64,000 bases of DNA from Rotaria macrura (Eukaryota; Rotifera; Eurotatoria; Philodinida; Philodinidae): NCBI GenBank assembly GCA_900239685.1, contig OENT01000640.1, positions 25,685 through 89,684 of the forward strand, in the 5' to 3' direction. Below the pieces are notes generated by a model. It did no database searches. It was not told where the DNA came from and worked only from the letters and a program-made list of their open reading frames with translations. The translations under genes were made by a program, and so were the position numbers. Of this stretch, positions 51,698-64,000 are shown one piece after another; positions within the stretch are counted from its first letter, which is position 1; each line of letters starts with the position of its first letter.

Positions 51698-52350
51698 AGT
51701 AAGAATAAAAGAATATTTATATTGTTTAGTTTGTGTACAAAACTTATTGTGATTATATTTTTATCATTTGAGGAAGAAGAAAAAAACGATGAAATAGATT
51801 CTGTGTATTTTAATTTTTGACACATCAATTAATATACACTCGTCATTTTTTTTGTTTCTTTTTTTCGTTTATTCTTTTCGAAATTTCTTTTTAATAATAA
51901 AATATGGCTTTCTTCGTCTTTTTAAATGTGCATTGGAATGACGTTGTCTGTTTTGTACTCAAATGTCAAGTGAACATGGGTAAAGAAGAATATTACCGTG
52001 TCGTTCGTATCCCATTAATTCAATTTGCGTGACTCTCACCACGTAAAAAAGAAAAAAATTTTGAGGAAGTATCAACGTTTTCTTTTTTTTTTCCTTTTAT
52101 ATTTCGTTCTATTCTTGATTCGATGCATTGATTTATTTATAGAAAAAGAAAAAGTCGCTCGTCAACTCTCACTCGACGACTTACTCATATGCATTCTGAT
52201 ATGTCTACGTGTGTTGCTTTACAAATTTTTTTGCATGTTCTTTGTCCTTCTACAAAAAAAAGAATCATATAAGCCATGACAACAGTATGTTGTTAAGTCG
52301 AAATACTATATAAAACAAAACTGATGAGTACAATAAAAATAATGATTCTT

Positions 52351-52363
52351 ATTTTTCTTTCAG
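52351..52363 (+). promoter_or_regulatory. Probable trans-splice acceptor abutting the SLC27A start codon
   Basis: The sequence TATTTTTCTTTCAG is followed at once by ATG. No upstream exon is in view, so a spliced leader is the simplest source of the 5' UTR. Confidence 0.5.
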
Positions 52364-55300
52364 ATGTTCGATCAAGTTTGGACTTTTTTAATATTTTTAT
52401 ATAGTTATTTATTAACGATTATAAAAACTTTACCACGTGATCTTCGTGGTCTTTATAAACTTCTTCGAAATACTCTAACAATTAAATATCATGTCTATCG
52501 AAAACGAGATTTCATTGCTATATTTCGTGATAATGTTAAATATTATAATTCCAAGCCATGTTTTATTTTCGAAGACAAAACTTTATCATTTCAACAAGTT
52601 AGTTTCTTTTATTCAATCAATGAAAAATAAAATAAAAAATCGAATTTATCAATCGAACAATTTTCTATTTAGGTTGAAGATATAACAAATCAATTAGCAA
52701 ATTTCTTCTTAGCTGAAGGTTATTCTCATGGAGATGTTATTGCACTTATGTTAGATAATTCTATCGAATATCCACTTGTATGGATTGGTTTAAGTAAAAT
52801 TGGTTGTGTAACAGCATTAATAAATTCAAATCTGCGTGCTACACCGCTTCTACATTCCATTCGAACAGTTAATTCGAAAAGTATCATTACTTCAAAATAT
52901 CTTCTTCCTGGTAAAGTATTTGATTCATGTTTAGATACAATTGTTCTTTTCTTGTTTTTCAAAATTTCCATACATGTAATTATATATGTTTTTCTTAAAT
53001 AGAAATTGAATCTGAATTAAACGAATTAAATATTAATAAAGTTTATTTATTTGATCCAAAACATTATTCAACAACCAACTACACAAATGGTTTTACTCCT
53101 ATGCCGTCATTTGAAACAATTCAATTATATGAAAAAATTGAACAATGTTCATCTCAACCAACGAAATCTATTCCATACAGTTTGAAACGTATTTGAATTT
53201 GATGCAATACAAAAAAATAAATAATATCATAATTTGCTATATTTTACTTTTTTTCTTTTGTCAATTAGATCCTGTCTTCTATATTTTTACATCTGGAACA
53301 ACAGGATTACCGAAAGCTGCAGTGATTAAACATTCAAGGTTAGTTAAATCGGTGTTTATATAATCTTAGAATTAATGAAAAGGATTGTTTGATCAAAACT
53401 TGAGAAGAAGAATATAAGCTTCTTTCACTATGACGTAAACATAAAATAAGATAAAGGATACACGATACAAGTAATCACATGAACTATTCATACGGATACA
53501 GTCTCAAAGTCTTTGTACTAGACGATCTGTTATATCGAAAGCTATGTATACTACTTTATTGTCATGAGAAGTCGGGGTAAACATGGAACCCACGTACATA
53601 TTGTAATACAAGGTTGAAATATCATACTACACATTGATATCAAGTATTATTCATATGAGTGAAGTGAAACATATATATTTTTAGAAGACTTCATCTTAAT
53701 CATTCATTAAATCGTTTTTTATTTATATTGTAATATATATCAAGGTGTAGAGTTAGCTTTCATTAAGTTACAAAATTCAAGAGATAGAGCAAGAGGAAAT
53801 TTATAGAATCGATGAAAGAATGTGACCCTATTTTTGTAAATTTCACAAAAATATTCTTTGTTTTTTCATTTTCAACACAGAGCTATGATTAGTGATTGAA
53901 GACTAAAACCGATCTTCCATTGATTAGTGTATCTATTTTAAGAAATTAGCAGTGACACGGAATCACATGTCAAGAAATGTGTTTCTAAAATAAGAATGCA
54001 TATGTAGGAAAACTCCGGCAGTACATTAATTATAGCATGCATTTCCGACTTTACCCTTTCATTCTTAACTATTCAGACATATGCTTGTTACTTTCTATCA
54101 GTGAATTTCTCCTTAGACAACCGAGTAAATCTGGATGCTATACTTGTAGAAAAGGATGCATTCAATTCATTCCGGAGCTCGATAGAAATTAACTGACTAT
54201 TTATTTGAGCTATGATTAAATTTTGTTGACTGAAAATATTTGTTTAATCTTGAATTTCACATCATGTAACGTACTACTATCGATTTCAAAAAATAAAGAA
54301 GACACGTAATTGTTTTTCGAATAGCTTCTGAGAGGAATATGATAGCAATTTTCATCGTTAGAAAGAACAGATGTGGGTTAAAAACTTCAGAACATTTAGT
54401 TATACGTTTCCGAAAAAAAGATTAGGATTCGTATAACAGGCATTCGGTGACAATATGAATAGATTAAAATGATGAGCATATCAACCTAGAGAAACAAGTT
54501 ATCGGTTTTCCAAAAATTCCTCTTGTGAAATGTGTATGTCTCTTCGTGATTTACATTCCTGTCGATATCTAACATGTTGATCTACAAACTTGCTCATCAA
54601 ACATTTACTGCTCATTATCGGATAGTCATACATTTAGTTTTAGATCCAAATATGATTTTTTCATTAGTTCAATATATATTTATGTATAGATTCGCATAGA
54701 AATAAAAATCAGATCACTCTACCCATATCAGTATATACATAATTCTATTTCATAGATTTATGCTCGGTGCGGTTGGTTTTATTGTCGCCACTGGTATAAC
54801 CGATAAAGATATTATGTATGATACTCTTCCACTTTATCATTCATTAGGTAGAATCTAATTGTAAAATGATTTGTTTTTTTTCTATTTGATTCTATTCTCT
54901 GTGTTTAGGTGGTTGGATTTCAATTTCTTACGGGTACATTGAAATCAAGATTCGCTTCGAAAAATAACAAATTATATTTTTCTGTTTCTTAGTCTCGTCG
55001 GAGGTTGTACGATAGTATTACGTAAGAAATTCTCGGCATCAAATTTTTGGAACGATTGTGTCAGATACAAATGCACAGTAAATTAAAAGCAAAACAAGAA
55101 GAAACGAACTTAATTTAATTTGTTTTCTTTTTCAATAAGACTTTTATATATGTTGGTGAATTATGTCGATTCTTACTTGCTCAACCACCAGGTGAATACG
55201 ATCGGAAACATTCAATACGATTATGTTGTGGTAATGGACTTCGACAAAATTTATGGACACCATTTGTCGAACGATTTGGTATACGAAGTGTTTATGAATT

Positions 55301-57070
55301 TTATGCAGCGACGGAAAGCAATGCTTATTTCTGTAATATCGATGAAAAACATGAGAAAGAAAATTTTAGTTTTTATTTTTTCACTATTTTAGTCAATATT
55401 GATTCTCGTCCGGGCGCTTGTGGATTTTATTCTTTGATTGCTCCACGTGCACTTGGCAGTGTACTCGTACGTTTCGATCCTATAACATTAGAACCAATAC
55501 GTAATGAGAAAACTAAATTATGTGTACGATGTAAAACAGGCGAACGTGGACTATTATTAGGAATGATTGAAAATAGTATATTACATGCATTCGATGGTTA
55601 TGTTAATAATCCATCAGGAACAAAACGAAAAATAATTGAAAATATTTATAAAAACGGTGATCGTGCTTTCAATACAGGTAGGACGATGGACTATTGATAA
55701 GTAGATTCGTTTTCATTGGTTTGATTCAATTTCATTCACTAGGCGATGTTATGATAGCAGATAAATATGGTTACTTATATTTTTGTGATCGTACTGGAGA
55801 TACGTTTCGTTGGAAAGGTGAAAATGTATCAACAGTTGAAGTTGAAAATATTCTTATGAATATTCTTAATCGAAATGATGTTGTCGTTTTTGGTGTGTCA
55901 ATTCCAGGTATGCATCATTTCTTTTAGATATGGAAATTTTCTCACCATTGATTATCACAGATAGAACCGAGAAGAATTTATTAGTGAGAGAAAATTAATC
56001 TATTCACGTTGAAAATTCTCGATAAAATTTTATTGATACAAAAGATATTTCAATCGCTGTCATAATTCTTAGTCATAGAAAATGTATCTCAAGTTATTTT
56101 AGACATCTCTCACCATGTAGGAAGAAAAAAAAGGAACAAAGATTTGTCACGTTTCACATTTCTAAATCTTGCAAGTTCAAATAGTATTAGTATATTAGAG
56201 CACTTATCAACATATCCAAAAATCTGTAAGCAAACTTTTTGAATAAGCTTTAGTGTTGAAGAAAATTCATTGATTTGTTATGAGCAATGTGTTTGGAAAA
56301 CAAAACAATTCTTTTGTCACGAAACGAAATATCATCGAACACGATCATGTCTTTGAAAAAGTACATAGAAAAGACACATAGACTGGAGTTCGATCTTGAC
56401 AAATATACGTGTATTATCATTGGGTGCAATCTAAACTACGAAGATCAACAATGATAATCTTCAACTTCATCATCATAAGGTTAGAGTGTGATTCACTAGA
56501 TAAATATTAATTAATTATTTAACTATGTAGACATTTTTAATAGATGATTAATGTAATAAGTTTTAGAGTTGATAGATAGATCCCATACATTTGTATAGAT
56601 TCATGGGTGAAGGATTCGATTAAAAAATTTTTTAATTCGGTCAAAGCATCAATGATATTCATAGATGTAGAAATTACGTCTTCTTGTTTTTCATAGAAAC
56701 TGATGGTAAAGCAGGAATGGCTGTCGTTCTTGAGGATTCTTCTACGCCAATCGATATGAATACATTAGTACAAACTCTGAAAAAAAATGGATTACCACCT
56801 TATGCACGACCATGTTTTATTCGTTTGACAAAACATATTGAATTAACTGGTTAGTTAAGATTTATTTCAAATAGCATTTCATTTTCCTTTTTTATGTTTT
56901 TTTTTCGTAAAGGTACATTCAAAGTTAAAAAGACTGTGTTTCAAGAGGAAGGCTTTGATCTGAAACTTATCGATGAACCAGTATTTTATTTGAATCAAAA
57001 GAAACAAATATATGAAAGATTAACATCTGAAATATACGAATTGATAATGAACGAAAAAATAAAATTCTAA
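52364..57070 (+). CDS. SLC27A: Long-chain fatty acid transport protein / very-long-chain acyl-CoA synthetase, 12 exons
   Basis: Twelve exons (52364-52597, 52673-52910, 53003-53188, 53269-53338, 54756-54847, 54909-54933, 54993-55077, 55140-55332, 55393-55677, 55743-55907, 56697-56849, 56913-57070) total 1884 nt in frame, 627 residues, the usual FATP length. An N-terminal membrane helix ([16 protein letters not shown]) is followed by the AMP-binding fold: the P-loop [15 protein letters not shown], then [46 protein letters not shown], and the FATP/VLACS motif [20 protein letters not shown]. The protein activates fatty acids with ATP and CoA at the ER or plasma membrane, driving uptake. Introns 4 (1417 bp) and 10 (789 bp) are far longer than the others. 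The acceptor TTTTTCTTTCAG directly abuts the ATG, strong evidence for trans-splicing. Confidence 0.95.
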
Positions 57071-58061
57071 ACGAACTAAAGCAAAAACAAAAAAAAAACG
57101 AATCTCCTTTGTTGAATCTGTTCTATTTACTTTCCGTCCTCCATGTGATCTGTTTGTGTGCATGTACGTGTGTGGGTGTGTTTTCTTTTAAAAAATACGC
57201 CATGTGATATTTCTGTTTACTTTTAATCTCTCACATCTGTAGCAACATCACTCCATGTTTGTTGTCTTTTTACATACGACTTAACAAATGAACAAGTTTT
57301 TTTTTTTTGACACTTTGTATTATGTGTTTGTTTGAATCTTTTTTTAAAAATATTATTCAATTCGACTATTCCATGTTATATCACGACTTATCGTACGTTT
57401 GTTGTTGTTATTTTGGTTTGCTTGACGTTTTTCTTTACAACACTTCTAGATGAACTTGACTACGCAAGTTGATCTATGTTTTCGAAAAACAATACTTACA
57501 CACAAATTTGTTAGTTTGTTTTTCAGAAGAATAAATATATCTGTTAAAATGAAACTTACTCCTTTTTACTGGACAAAATAGAACAAAAAAAAGACAATCA
57601 TGATATGTTTTTATGATGATTATATTATATTAATAATTGGGACACTTTTTCGAGTGGATTGCAAGTGTTTTAAATTATTATTCTAGTTTTACAAGTCTCG
57701 TTAATGTGAAAGATCATTAGGCTAGATAGTAGAAATTCATACATTGTCTCAAATGTGGTAAAAACGTTTCACATTTTAGTTTTTAAAAATATGACGAAGA
57801 GCTCGACAGAAATGAAAAAGTCATGATTCTGTTCTGTGTAAAATATCTTGATTATTAGTAAACTACATTATTAGTTGGATGTGAATATGGATAACCTTTC
57901 TATTCATACCCACACTCATCAATTATTACTGAATAACCGAAAACAAAGCGGTAGAAAAGCAAAAATGTTTTATCTTCTCTACAGTTCTCGACTCAAACGA
58001 GGATAGCTAAGAGATGCGCTTATTTGATCTACGTACTTGAAAATCCGCATTGTATGGGTAC
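57071..58061. other. Gene-free stretch downstream of SLC27A
   Basis: AT-rich with T tracts and TG-rich words (GTGTGTGGGTGTG near 57165). No exon seen. Confidence 0.45.
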
Positions 58062-59104
58062 CAGAGACCGAAACGAATAGAAAAATCTCAATTCGATCCG
58101 ATTCGACTTATACAAAAAAGAAGATCGCATCATTCCTCATAGAGTGTGTGCGCAGCAATGATAAGCTAGCTTCATCTGTGTCGAGGGGCCGTATTTTTTT
58201 TCTTTTGCTTTTAAGTGTTTTTCGCAAAGAATAATCACAATACAAAAAACAGATTCGACAAGGGAAAAGTGATTCCAGAACAAAAAAAGGATATTGAGCA
58301 TGGGTGCATCTAAATATTTTAACCAAGGGAAAGAACTGTCTTGTCTATTTTTCAAACTTAACTTCTAATCCAGATACACTCACATTTTCTTGAATTTTCA
58401 GACAATGCTGAAATCTTTGGGTTATTGCAAAAATTTAGTACCAATAGTGGGGATTTTTCGATATTTGGGTTACTTTTTGACATGATTTGAAACTAGCACT
58501 GAGATCTTTTAGGTTTTTCCAGCTTGTTTTGAATTTTGTAGGATCCGAATCGTTTTCTCCAAAGTTTTCGAAAATATTAATCACTATGGTAGCTGTTTTC
58601 TCTAATTTGGGTTCCCCAGAATTCGTTGGAACTTTTCAGTATACATATGTCATTTCAAAAGCAATAAAGTCTCAGCTTTCACCCATTGATTCTATCAGTA
58701 AGAAACTGCAAGCGCACGTGTAGGCAGCTGAACAATATTAAAGCTATACAGAAAAAACTTGCGATGAAATAAAGAAGTATTATAGTGGAAATAGAAATAT
58801 AAATCATTGTTAGTTTTGATTGAGCTAATAAAGAGATTGTTTTTCACTATCGAGAGGTCAAAATTCGAACTTCTTTGCACGAGAATTTGTCTAGCAGCGA
58901 TGAACTGCCACCCGATGGCAGAATTGCTGAAAGGTGTTGCAACGACACGACACATAACACGAAATTTATTGGAAATTGACACTCAGTGCTGCGATTCGGA
59001 GGTGGAACCGAATAGACACTTCGGATTCGACTCGAGTCGGGTTGAGTCGAGTCGAATCCAATCCAATTGAATCATTCGAGAATTGGATTCGTTTTCGGTC
59101 TCTG
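58062..59104. mobile_element. Element with CAGAGACCGAAA terminal inverted repeats
   Basis: CAGAGACCGAAACGAAT at 58062 recurs as its near-perfect complement (ATTCGTTTTCGGTCTCTG) ending at 59104, bounding about 1.04 kb. Both inner ends continue with words built on GATTCGA, and the right end is rich in GACTCGAGTCGGGTTGAGTC-type words. No transposase frame is visible, so it would be non-autonomous. Target duplication is unclear. Confidence 0.5.
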
Positions 59105-60582
59105 ATGGCTACATTATAACGTATCTGTTTGTTTGTCTATGTATATGTTGTTCAAGTGCATAACTTCCCACAAGTTATCTGTTGGTAGGGAGCATTTTTT
59201 ATTACTGATTATCTGTTGACTTGACCACGAATAGATTATAAATCAAATCAATATTTCACCAATACAATATATGAATTTTTTGAACAGCCAATCTAGTATG
59301 GGTGGGTGTGGGTATACATCTAGTTGATTTCACAACAAATTTACTACAAACAACGCCACACCACATATAAACATGCCCGTTTACACTCACAGAATTCCTA
59401 CAAACATAAATATAGCTAGACCCAGTGAGATTCAAACACATTTACGAACCCGTTCGCTGCAGTCAGATTTTGATGCAGGTTTTGTTCGTGCGCTCATGAC
59501 CATTTTATTCGCTTCAGCATGAAGCCTTGTCAGTGATTTGTTTGTTTTCATTTTTTTTCCGATAATAGAGAAGGAATGGAAACAAACGCATGCAACCTCG
59601 GAAATCGCTGCTGCTTCAAAATTTGCATGCAGAACGGCATGATCAGCTGTTATTCGCAAGGATCAAAGGGTTTCAGTTTCGCTGTGCCTCTGTCTGCACA
59701 TATTGTGGTGAGTGGGCGTGTTTCTAACTACATAATACAAGCACTGAGTACCACGCCCAGTTATGCCCATGAACAAAAAAATCAAATTTATTGTATTCAT
59801 TTTTATGCATTAGAAGACATAAGCAGCATAGAATTTTTCATAATTCGAAAGAAATACGACGGTCATAAAAATATATCTCAGTTTCATCGTAATCTATCGA
59901 GAATCCAAAAAAGTACAATGTTTGTTTATGATGATTAGTGAAAATTCTATAAAATCAATGAAACTAATGCTGCACAGATTTCGGTAGACTCTGCTAAAAT
60001 CCAACAGAATCATCATTTGACATCATTTTATCTTAATTATAATCCGAATGATACTACAGATTAATTATGTTTAAAATATTTTTGGAATATGAAAAAAAAC
60101 AATACTCTCTTCTTATTTTCTCTTGTCGATAGTAAATTAACAGAAAATACCGAATCGAGACTCTATTGAATTTAAGAAATAAATTCAATTTGTTAAATGT
60201 GTAGTATTCGATCAGAACATTACTACAAGATTTCATTGTAAATAGGATTTTGATGGATAATCTAAATTCATGATAACTCTTGTATTGCATTGAAAAGATA
60301 GAGTATTATGCGATTCAGAGTTTCTAAAATCATTTTATTTCAAAAAAGACTAGCCAGACTGTTGTAACGATCGTTGATTTTCAATCTTTTGTTGCTGACG
60401 ATCGGATTAAACAACCAACGTTTTTATCATCGATTACTGTAGTAAACTACTTGTAATAATAGTAATATGCATAAAGAAAAATTAAGAACAGTCAAATCAC
60501 AAATAGGCATAAAAAATTCTTAATAGCTACAAATGATCAACTAAAAATGATTGATTTAGCCGAGAGTAGCAGAAAAATTATA
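59105..60582. other. Gene-free stretch
   Basis: Open frames at 59256-59938 exist on both strands (up to 120 residues), but none has a motif, and their Cys/His content is not regularly spaced. I see no supported gene. Confidence 0.4.
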
Positions 60583-61128
60583 TCAGTAGTTCGGAACAAA
60601 AATAGCTTCAAGACCTTGCTCGAGCACCCAGTAAAGGTCATCTAAAGACAACGCAATACAACCTAGAGTTGGCAGCATACCAGGAGATGCAACATGAAGA
60701 AAAATAGCTGAGCCTCGACCGGGTATTACTGGATCATCGTTATAACCGAGTATGCCGATTATATCATAAAGTCGATTTTCTAACCATAATTTTTCATGCC
60801 CAGCAGGATGTGGAAGATGAATCGGACGATTATAGTCTGAGTGTCCAGCATCATCACACCAACCATCGTTCTCATCAATTGGCTCGCATGGAAAGGAAAT
60901 CTTGGGTGGATCAAGACGGTCAGATCGATATAATACACGTCTCAAAGGTAGCAAACCTGATGGAGTACATCCATCACCTTCACGTTTATCCACAGCTAAA
61001 CCATTTCTGCCAATAGCAGCGGGTAGACGGCGACCAGAAAAATTCAATATAGCGGAAGACCCAGAGATAACTTCTAACTCAGCTAGTTTGTTGTTTTCAT
61101 AACTGATTTCTTGTTGATTGGTAATCAT
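60583..61128 (-). CDS. Bacterial-type L,D-transpeptidase (YkuD domain), intronless
   Basis: From the ATG at 61126-61128 the frame encodes 181 residues without introns, nearly all one YkuD domain. Landmarks are KREGDGCTPSGLLPLRRVLY, WCDDAGHSDYNRPI, GYNDDPVIPGRGSAIFLHVA (His145) and LPTLGCIALS (Gly156-Cys157), the His/Gly-Cys pair of the active site. In bacteria these enzymes cross-link peptidoglycan through the catalytic Cys. The closest pattern I know is the small cytoplasmic proteobacterial subfamily. There is no signal peptide in the 181-residue form. The frame is open upstream to 61236, but a TTTTCAG acceptor 27 nt before the ATG favours the short form and suggests the gene is transcribed and trans-spliced in the host. 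Codon use is AT-rich like its neighbours, so it is not recent contamination. Confidence 0.88.
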   Translation of the reverse strand: MITNQQEISYENNKLAELEVISGSSAILNFSGRRLPAAIGRNGLAVDKREGDGCTPSGLLPLRRVLYRSDRLDPPKISFPCEPIDENDGWCDDAGHSDYNRPIHLPHPAGHEKLWLENRLYDIIGILGYNDDPVIPGRGSAIFLHVASPGMLPTLGCIALSLDDLYWVLEQGLEAIFVPNY

Positions 61129-61236
61129 ATTTTCTCGTTTCCAACAATGAATTTTCTGAAAATTGATATTAAACAAAGTTCTAACTTGAATTATAAAATG
61201 AAGATACATATCATATTGCAAAAAAAAGGAAACCAA

Positions 61237-62427
61237 ATTCTCTTCTAGACGATATGTTTTTCATCTGCAAACGGATGAAAATATGATTGTATTTGATATG
61301 CAATGAGGAAAATGTGCTTTGTAGTATAGAGCATTAAACGTATGATTAATATTAATTTGGCCACGCTCATTATCTTTGTGCACATAAATAAATCAAATTC
61401 GATAAAAAAAATAAACAGAAAATCATGAAAAACATTGGCTTATTTTAACGTGGGGACAATAAGGCTCGACAAATATGTCCATATTTGTCATGAGAAATGC
61501 AACACGTGTAATATCTCACGCAATGATTGTGGTGATTATTGTGTACTAGGGGATGGCGTGCATACATGTTATAGTGTGGCTCAGTGAAAAGCAGTATTTT
61601 CCTTTCTTCTGCTCTTCTATTTCACATGGAGATACACATGTGTCTTTTCTACTTTCTTTTTCTTCTCTTCGCTTGACATAATATTGGTGTTGTCCATCTC
61701 ACCATAACTTTTCCAAAAGGTTCTTGGGTTTTCTCCAAGTCCATTCGTCTATATATAGTTGTCCCTTGAAAAAATAAAGTTCGGCTCAGTACTGATCTGT
61801 TAAGTCAATACTCAGGCAATAATCCATTTCAATTGATTTTAGATTCAGCGTTTCCTTCGATGACACTTTCTATACTTGATATCAATCGAAAATTTTCGAG
61901 AATTTGAACGTCTTATTGAATGACAATGGAACAATGGCATGTTGCCTCATCGCTTTTCATATGCTAAATGATACTGATTTGCTAGCTCCTGGCGTACAGG
62001 GTTTTCTAAAACTCCACAACGAAAAACCAATGAATAGCGTATGAAACACAGTCTAACAGAAGTTTTGAACTATACAGGGTAGAAATCTGCCCACATCCCC
62101 ACTGGCAGGTTGCAGTGACAGACTTTGTTGATATATAGTCTAGTACTGTATATTTTTAGTATCTCATTAGAATATATGAATCACATCCTTACTGTGCTTA
62201 TACAGAACTAAATAAAATATGATGAAGAACTGTATATCTCAGTATAGATCGAATAGTACAGTTTTCATGTGGTAACGGGAAGATACCTCAAAAATAATTT
62301 ACACAGATGAGTTAATTGTTAGAACGATGAAGACAAACATGTAAACTAATTACATTTTTCTCTAATGGGGAAAAACACAGACAGAGAGAGAGAGAGAGCA
62401 ACGAAATTATATATAATATAGTGGCAA
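61237..62427. other. Gene-free stretch
   Basis: No exon is supported. An AG dinucleotide run lies at about 62382-62398. Confidence 0.4.
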
Positions 62428-62469
62428 CGCGACGAATTGAGTGTGCGACAAATTGAACAGTCACCGACT
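62428..62469 (+). repeat. Two GCGAC-AATTGA iterons
   Basis: GCGACGAATTGAGTGT is followed by GCGACAAATTGAACAG and then CACCGAC. The words resemble the 15-bp repeat at 63920 (GACAATTGAGCTCCC), in the same orientation. Confidence 0.35.
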
Positions 62470-63919
62470 AATGCAACCAGATAAACGAACCTTTAAAGAT
62501 TTTTCAAGGTATGGATGTAGGTATTGATCGAAAGAAGAAGAACAGCCACATCCGTACCCTTTATGTTTGAAATAAATAGTTTTCCTCATATGTTACACTT
62601 TTGTTCGATTGCTGTGCATTGAACTGCTACCTAATACGACTTTGGTTACGTGCTTATTTTTCAAGGAATTTCAGAGATTTTTGACCACACCTCAGTAGTA
62701 CATATGCTTCCAGAAGCTATTCTGGAATTCTTCAAAAATCATTAGAAATCCTCAGTTAAATTATTCTGTTGTCAACAGTAATGTTCAAACAAAATAGATT
62801 TTCATTATATTTTCAATTATGAGTACATTACCTTGCTTAGTTTATAGCAAGCGAATATCGTCGGCTATGTTCTAAAGGAGTAGCTGTGAGAATTAGTTTT
62901 GATGACACTCACAACCTACATTGAAAGTAAGTAAAAGGATTGCTATTCGATCATGTATCCTTCTCGTAGGATGTCTCTAGATATTGTTGTGCATTGTTTT
63001 TCATCTTCTTCTCATTAGAGACTAACGTGGAACAAAACTTGCTTTATTAGGGTGAAGAAAAACGTTTTTGATTCATCGAAGACAATACTATGAACGGTTT
63101 AGAAAAAAAGAACTTTTCTGAATATTAAATTCCTATTCCCAGCTTTTGGGGAATGATTCACTCGAAAAGGTAGAAATTTTCCGGATAAATACTTGTTGTA
63201 GAATTTAGCAAAACTTGTATCAGACGCAAGATCTTCAAATTAAATGAGGTATTGTTTTATGAGCTTACAATCAGTCAATATAAACGAATTAATTGCTTGT
63301 CTGAATAGAAAACTATTTAACACTTGCTCAAAATCAATTACTTTCAGTGAGTATTCTTTGTATCACTTTATATCTTATCTATTTTGAAAAAATAGTTCGG
63401 ATCGACTAGTTACCATAAAAAAATTCAGGTTGCATCAAAGGAGATAACTTGATTGAAAGCTAAAAAGCTACTACACACATACTTCTTACGTAAAGCATTC
63501 GAATAGTTGAAACAGTAAGTATAGTATATTTAATGAAGAGGCTTCATGTCGATCGTGATCTCCTTGCCTGAGTAACCTGTTTGAATCAATATGTTTTGCG
63601 TTAAAATTCATATTGCGGAAGAAATGAAAAACAAGATTATTTTCCCGTTTCATTCTGAACATTTATGTTTTTTCTTCGCTTAACTTTGAATAAATTGTTG
63701 GTAACGACGCAATTGATCGACTAATTTTCTAAATCAGTGATTAAATTGCGTATGGGATGTTCACAGTTAGATATGGAGAAAGTAATGTTGGGCATAGCTC
63801 ATGTCTCCTTTTTATACCTAAAATAAGGTAGGATAGACTGCAGGTGCATTTGGGTTGAGTTCATGAAGATGATTGAAATTTTCCTGCCCCAATTCACACT
63901 CTACGATTATAGGTGCACC
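62470..63919. other. Gene-free stretch between two iteron sites
   Basis: About 1.45 kb of AT-rich sequence with no open frame worth reporting. Confidence 0.4.
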
Positions 63920-63964
63920 GACAGTTGAGCTCCCGACAATTGAGCTCCCGACAATTGAGCCTTC
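63920..63964 (+). repeat. Three tandem 15-bp repeats (GACAATTGAGCTCCC)
   Basis: Copies read GACAGTTGAGCTCCC, GACAATTGAGCTCCC and GACAATTGAGCCTTC. The first is preceded by GCACC. They may mark an end of a mobile element whose other end carries the related repeats at 62428. Confidence 0.6.
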
Positions 63965-64000
63965 ATTGATGCATAAGGCAATATACAGAATCAACATCTA

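Noticed and set aside
57160-57185. TGTGGG-like words (also near 3171 and 59301) as possible telomeric repeats
   Set aside because: Single or double words only, with no array; they look like chance TG-rich sequence.
59576-59938. 120-residue open frame with several Cys
   Set aside because: No regular Cys spacing or family match, and overlapping frames on the other strand are equally open.

Overview
The window looks like a piece of a bdelloid rotifer genome, or a close metazoan relative. The DNA is strongly AT-rich. Genes are compact and split by short GT-AG introns, mostly about 50-80 bp, often with GTTTGT or GTTAGT donors. Most complete gene models have a pyrimidine-AG acceptor within about 30 nt upstream of the start codon, as expected for spliced-leader trans-splicing. 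Conserved animal genes lie beside intronless genes with bacterial-type or phosphotransferase-type domains. I read exon joins by eye; each model given as complete keeps frame across every junction.

Layout. 0.5-8.2 kb: a serine-rich unknown gene, a four-EF-hand calmodulin-like gene with a 6-nt microexon, and an unknown Asn/Gln/Ser-rich gene, all on minus. 11.1-16.1 kb: a four-finger C2HC protein (plus) facing a type II PKA regulatory subunit (minus). 16.1-21.8 kb shows no gene. 21.8-26.3 kb is disturbed: the 5' stump of a probable ABCB transporter, an unknown gene whose last exons do not join in frame, and two palindromic MITE-like elements. 26.5-34.9 kb (minus): the 3' part of a glutamate-cysteine ligase modifier gene, an unknown alpha-helical gene, and a complete 12-exon ER alpha-1,2-mannosidase (MAN1B1-like) carrying palindromic elements in two introns. 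35.6-40.4 kb (plus): an intronless APH-family phosphotransferase and an NMNAT-like adenylyltransferase. 41.2-44.2 kb: an arginine-type ADP-ribosyltransferase between two divergent AIG1/GIMAP-like GTPase genes, ending at a 54-N gap. 44.3-49.6 kb shows no gene. 49.6-57.1 kb (plus): an Arkadia-like RING-H2 ligase and a 12-exon SLC27A fatty-acid transporter/acyl-CoA synthetase. 58.1-59.1 kb is an element with inverted termini. 60.6-61.1 kb (minus) holds an intronless bacterial-type L,D-transpeptidase. The rest is repeat-bearing and apparently non-coding.

The conserved genes are unrelated housekeeping functions (calcium and cAMP signalling, glutathione synthesis, ER glycan trimming, NAD synthesis, lipid uptake, ubiquitin signalling) and do not form a pathway. 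The parts most worth follow-up are the L,D-transpeptidase, which looks horizontally acquired but domesticated, the GTPase-ART-GTPase cluster, the microexon, and the palindromic elements.
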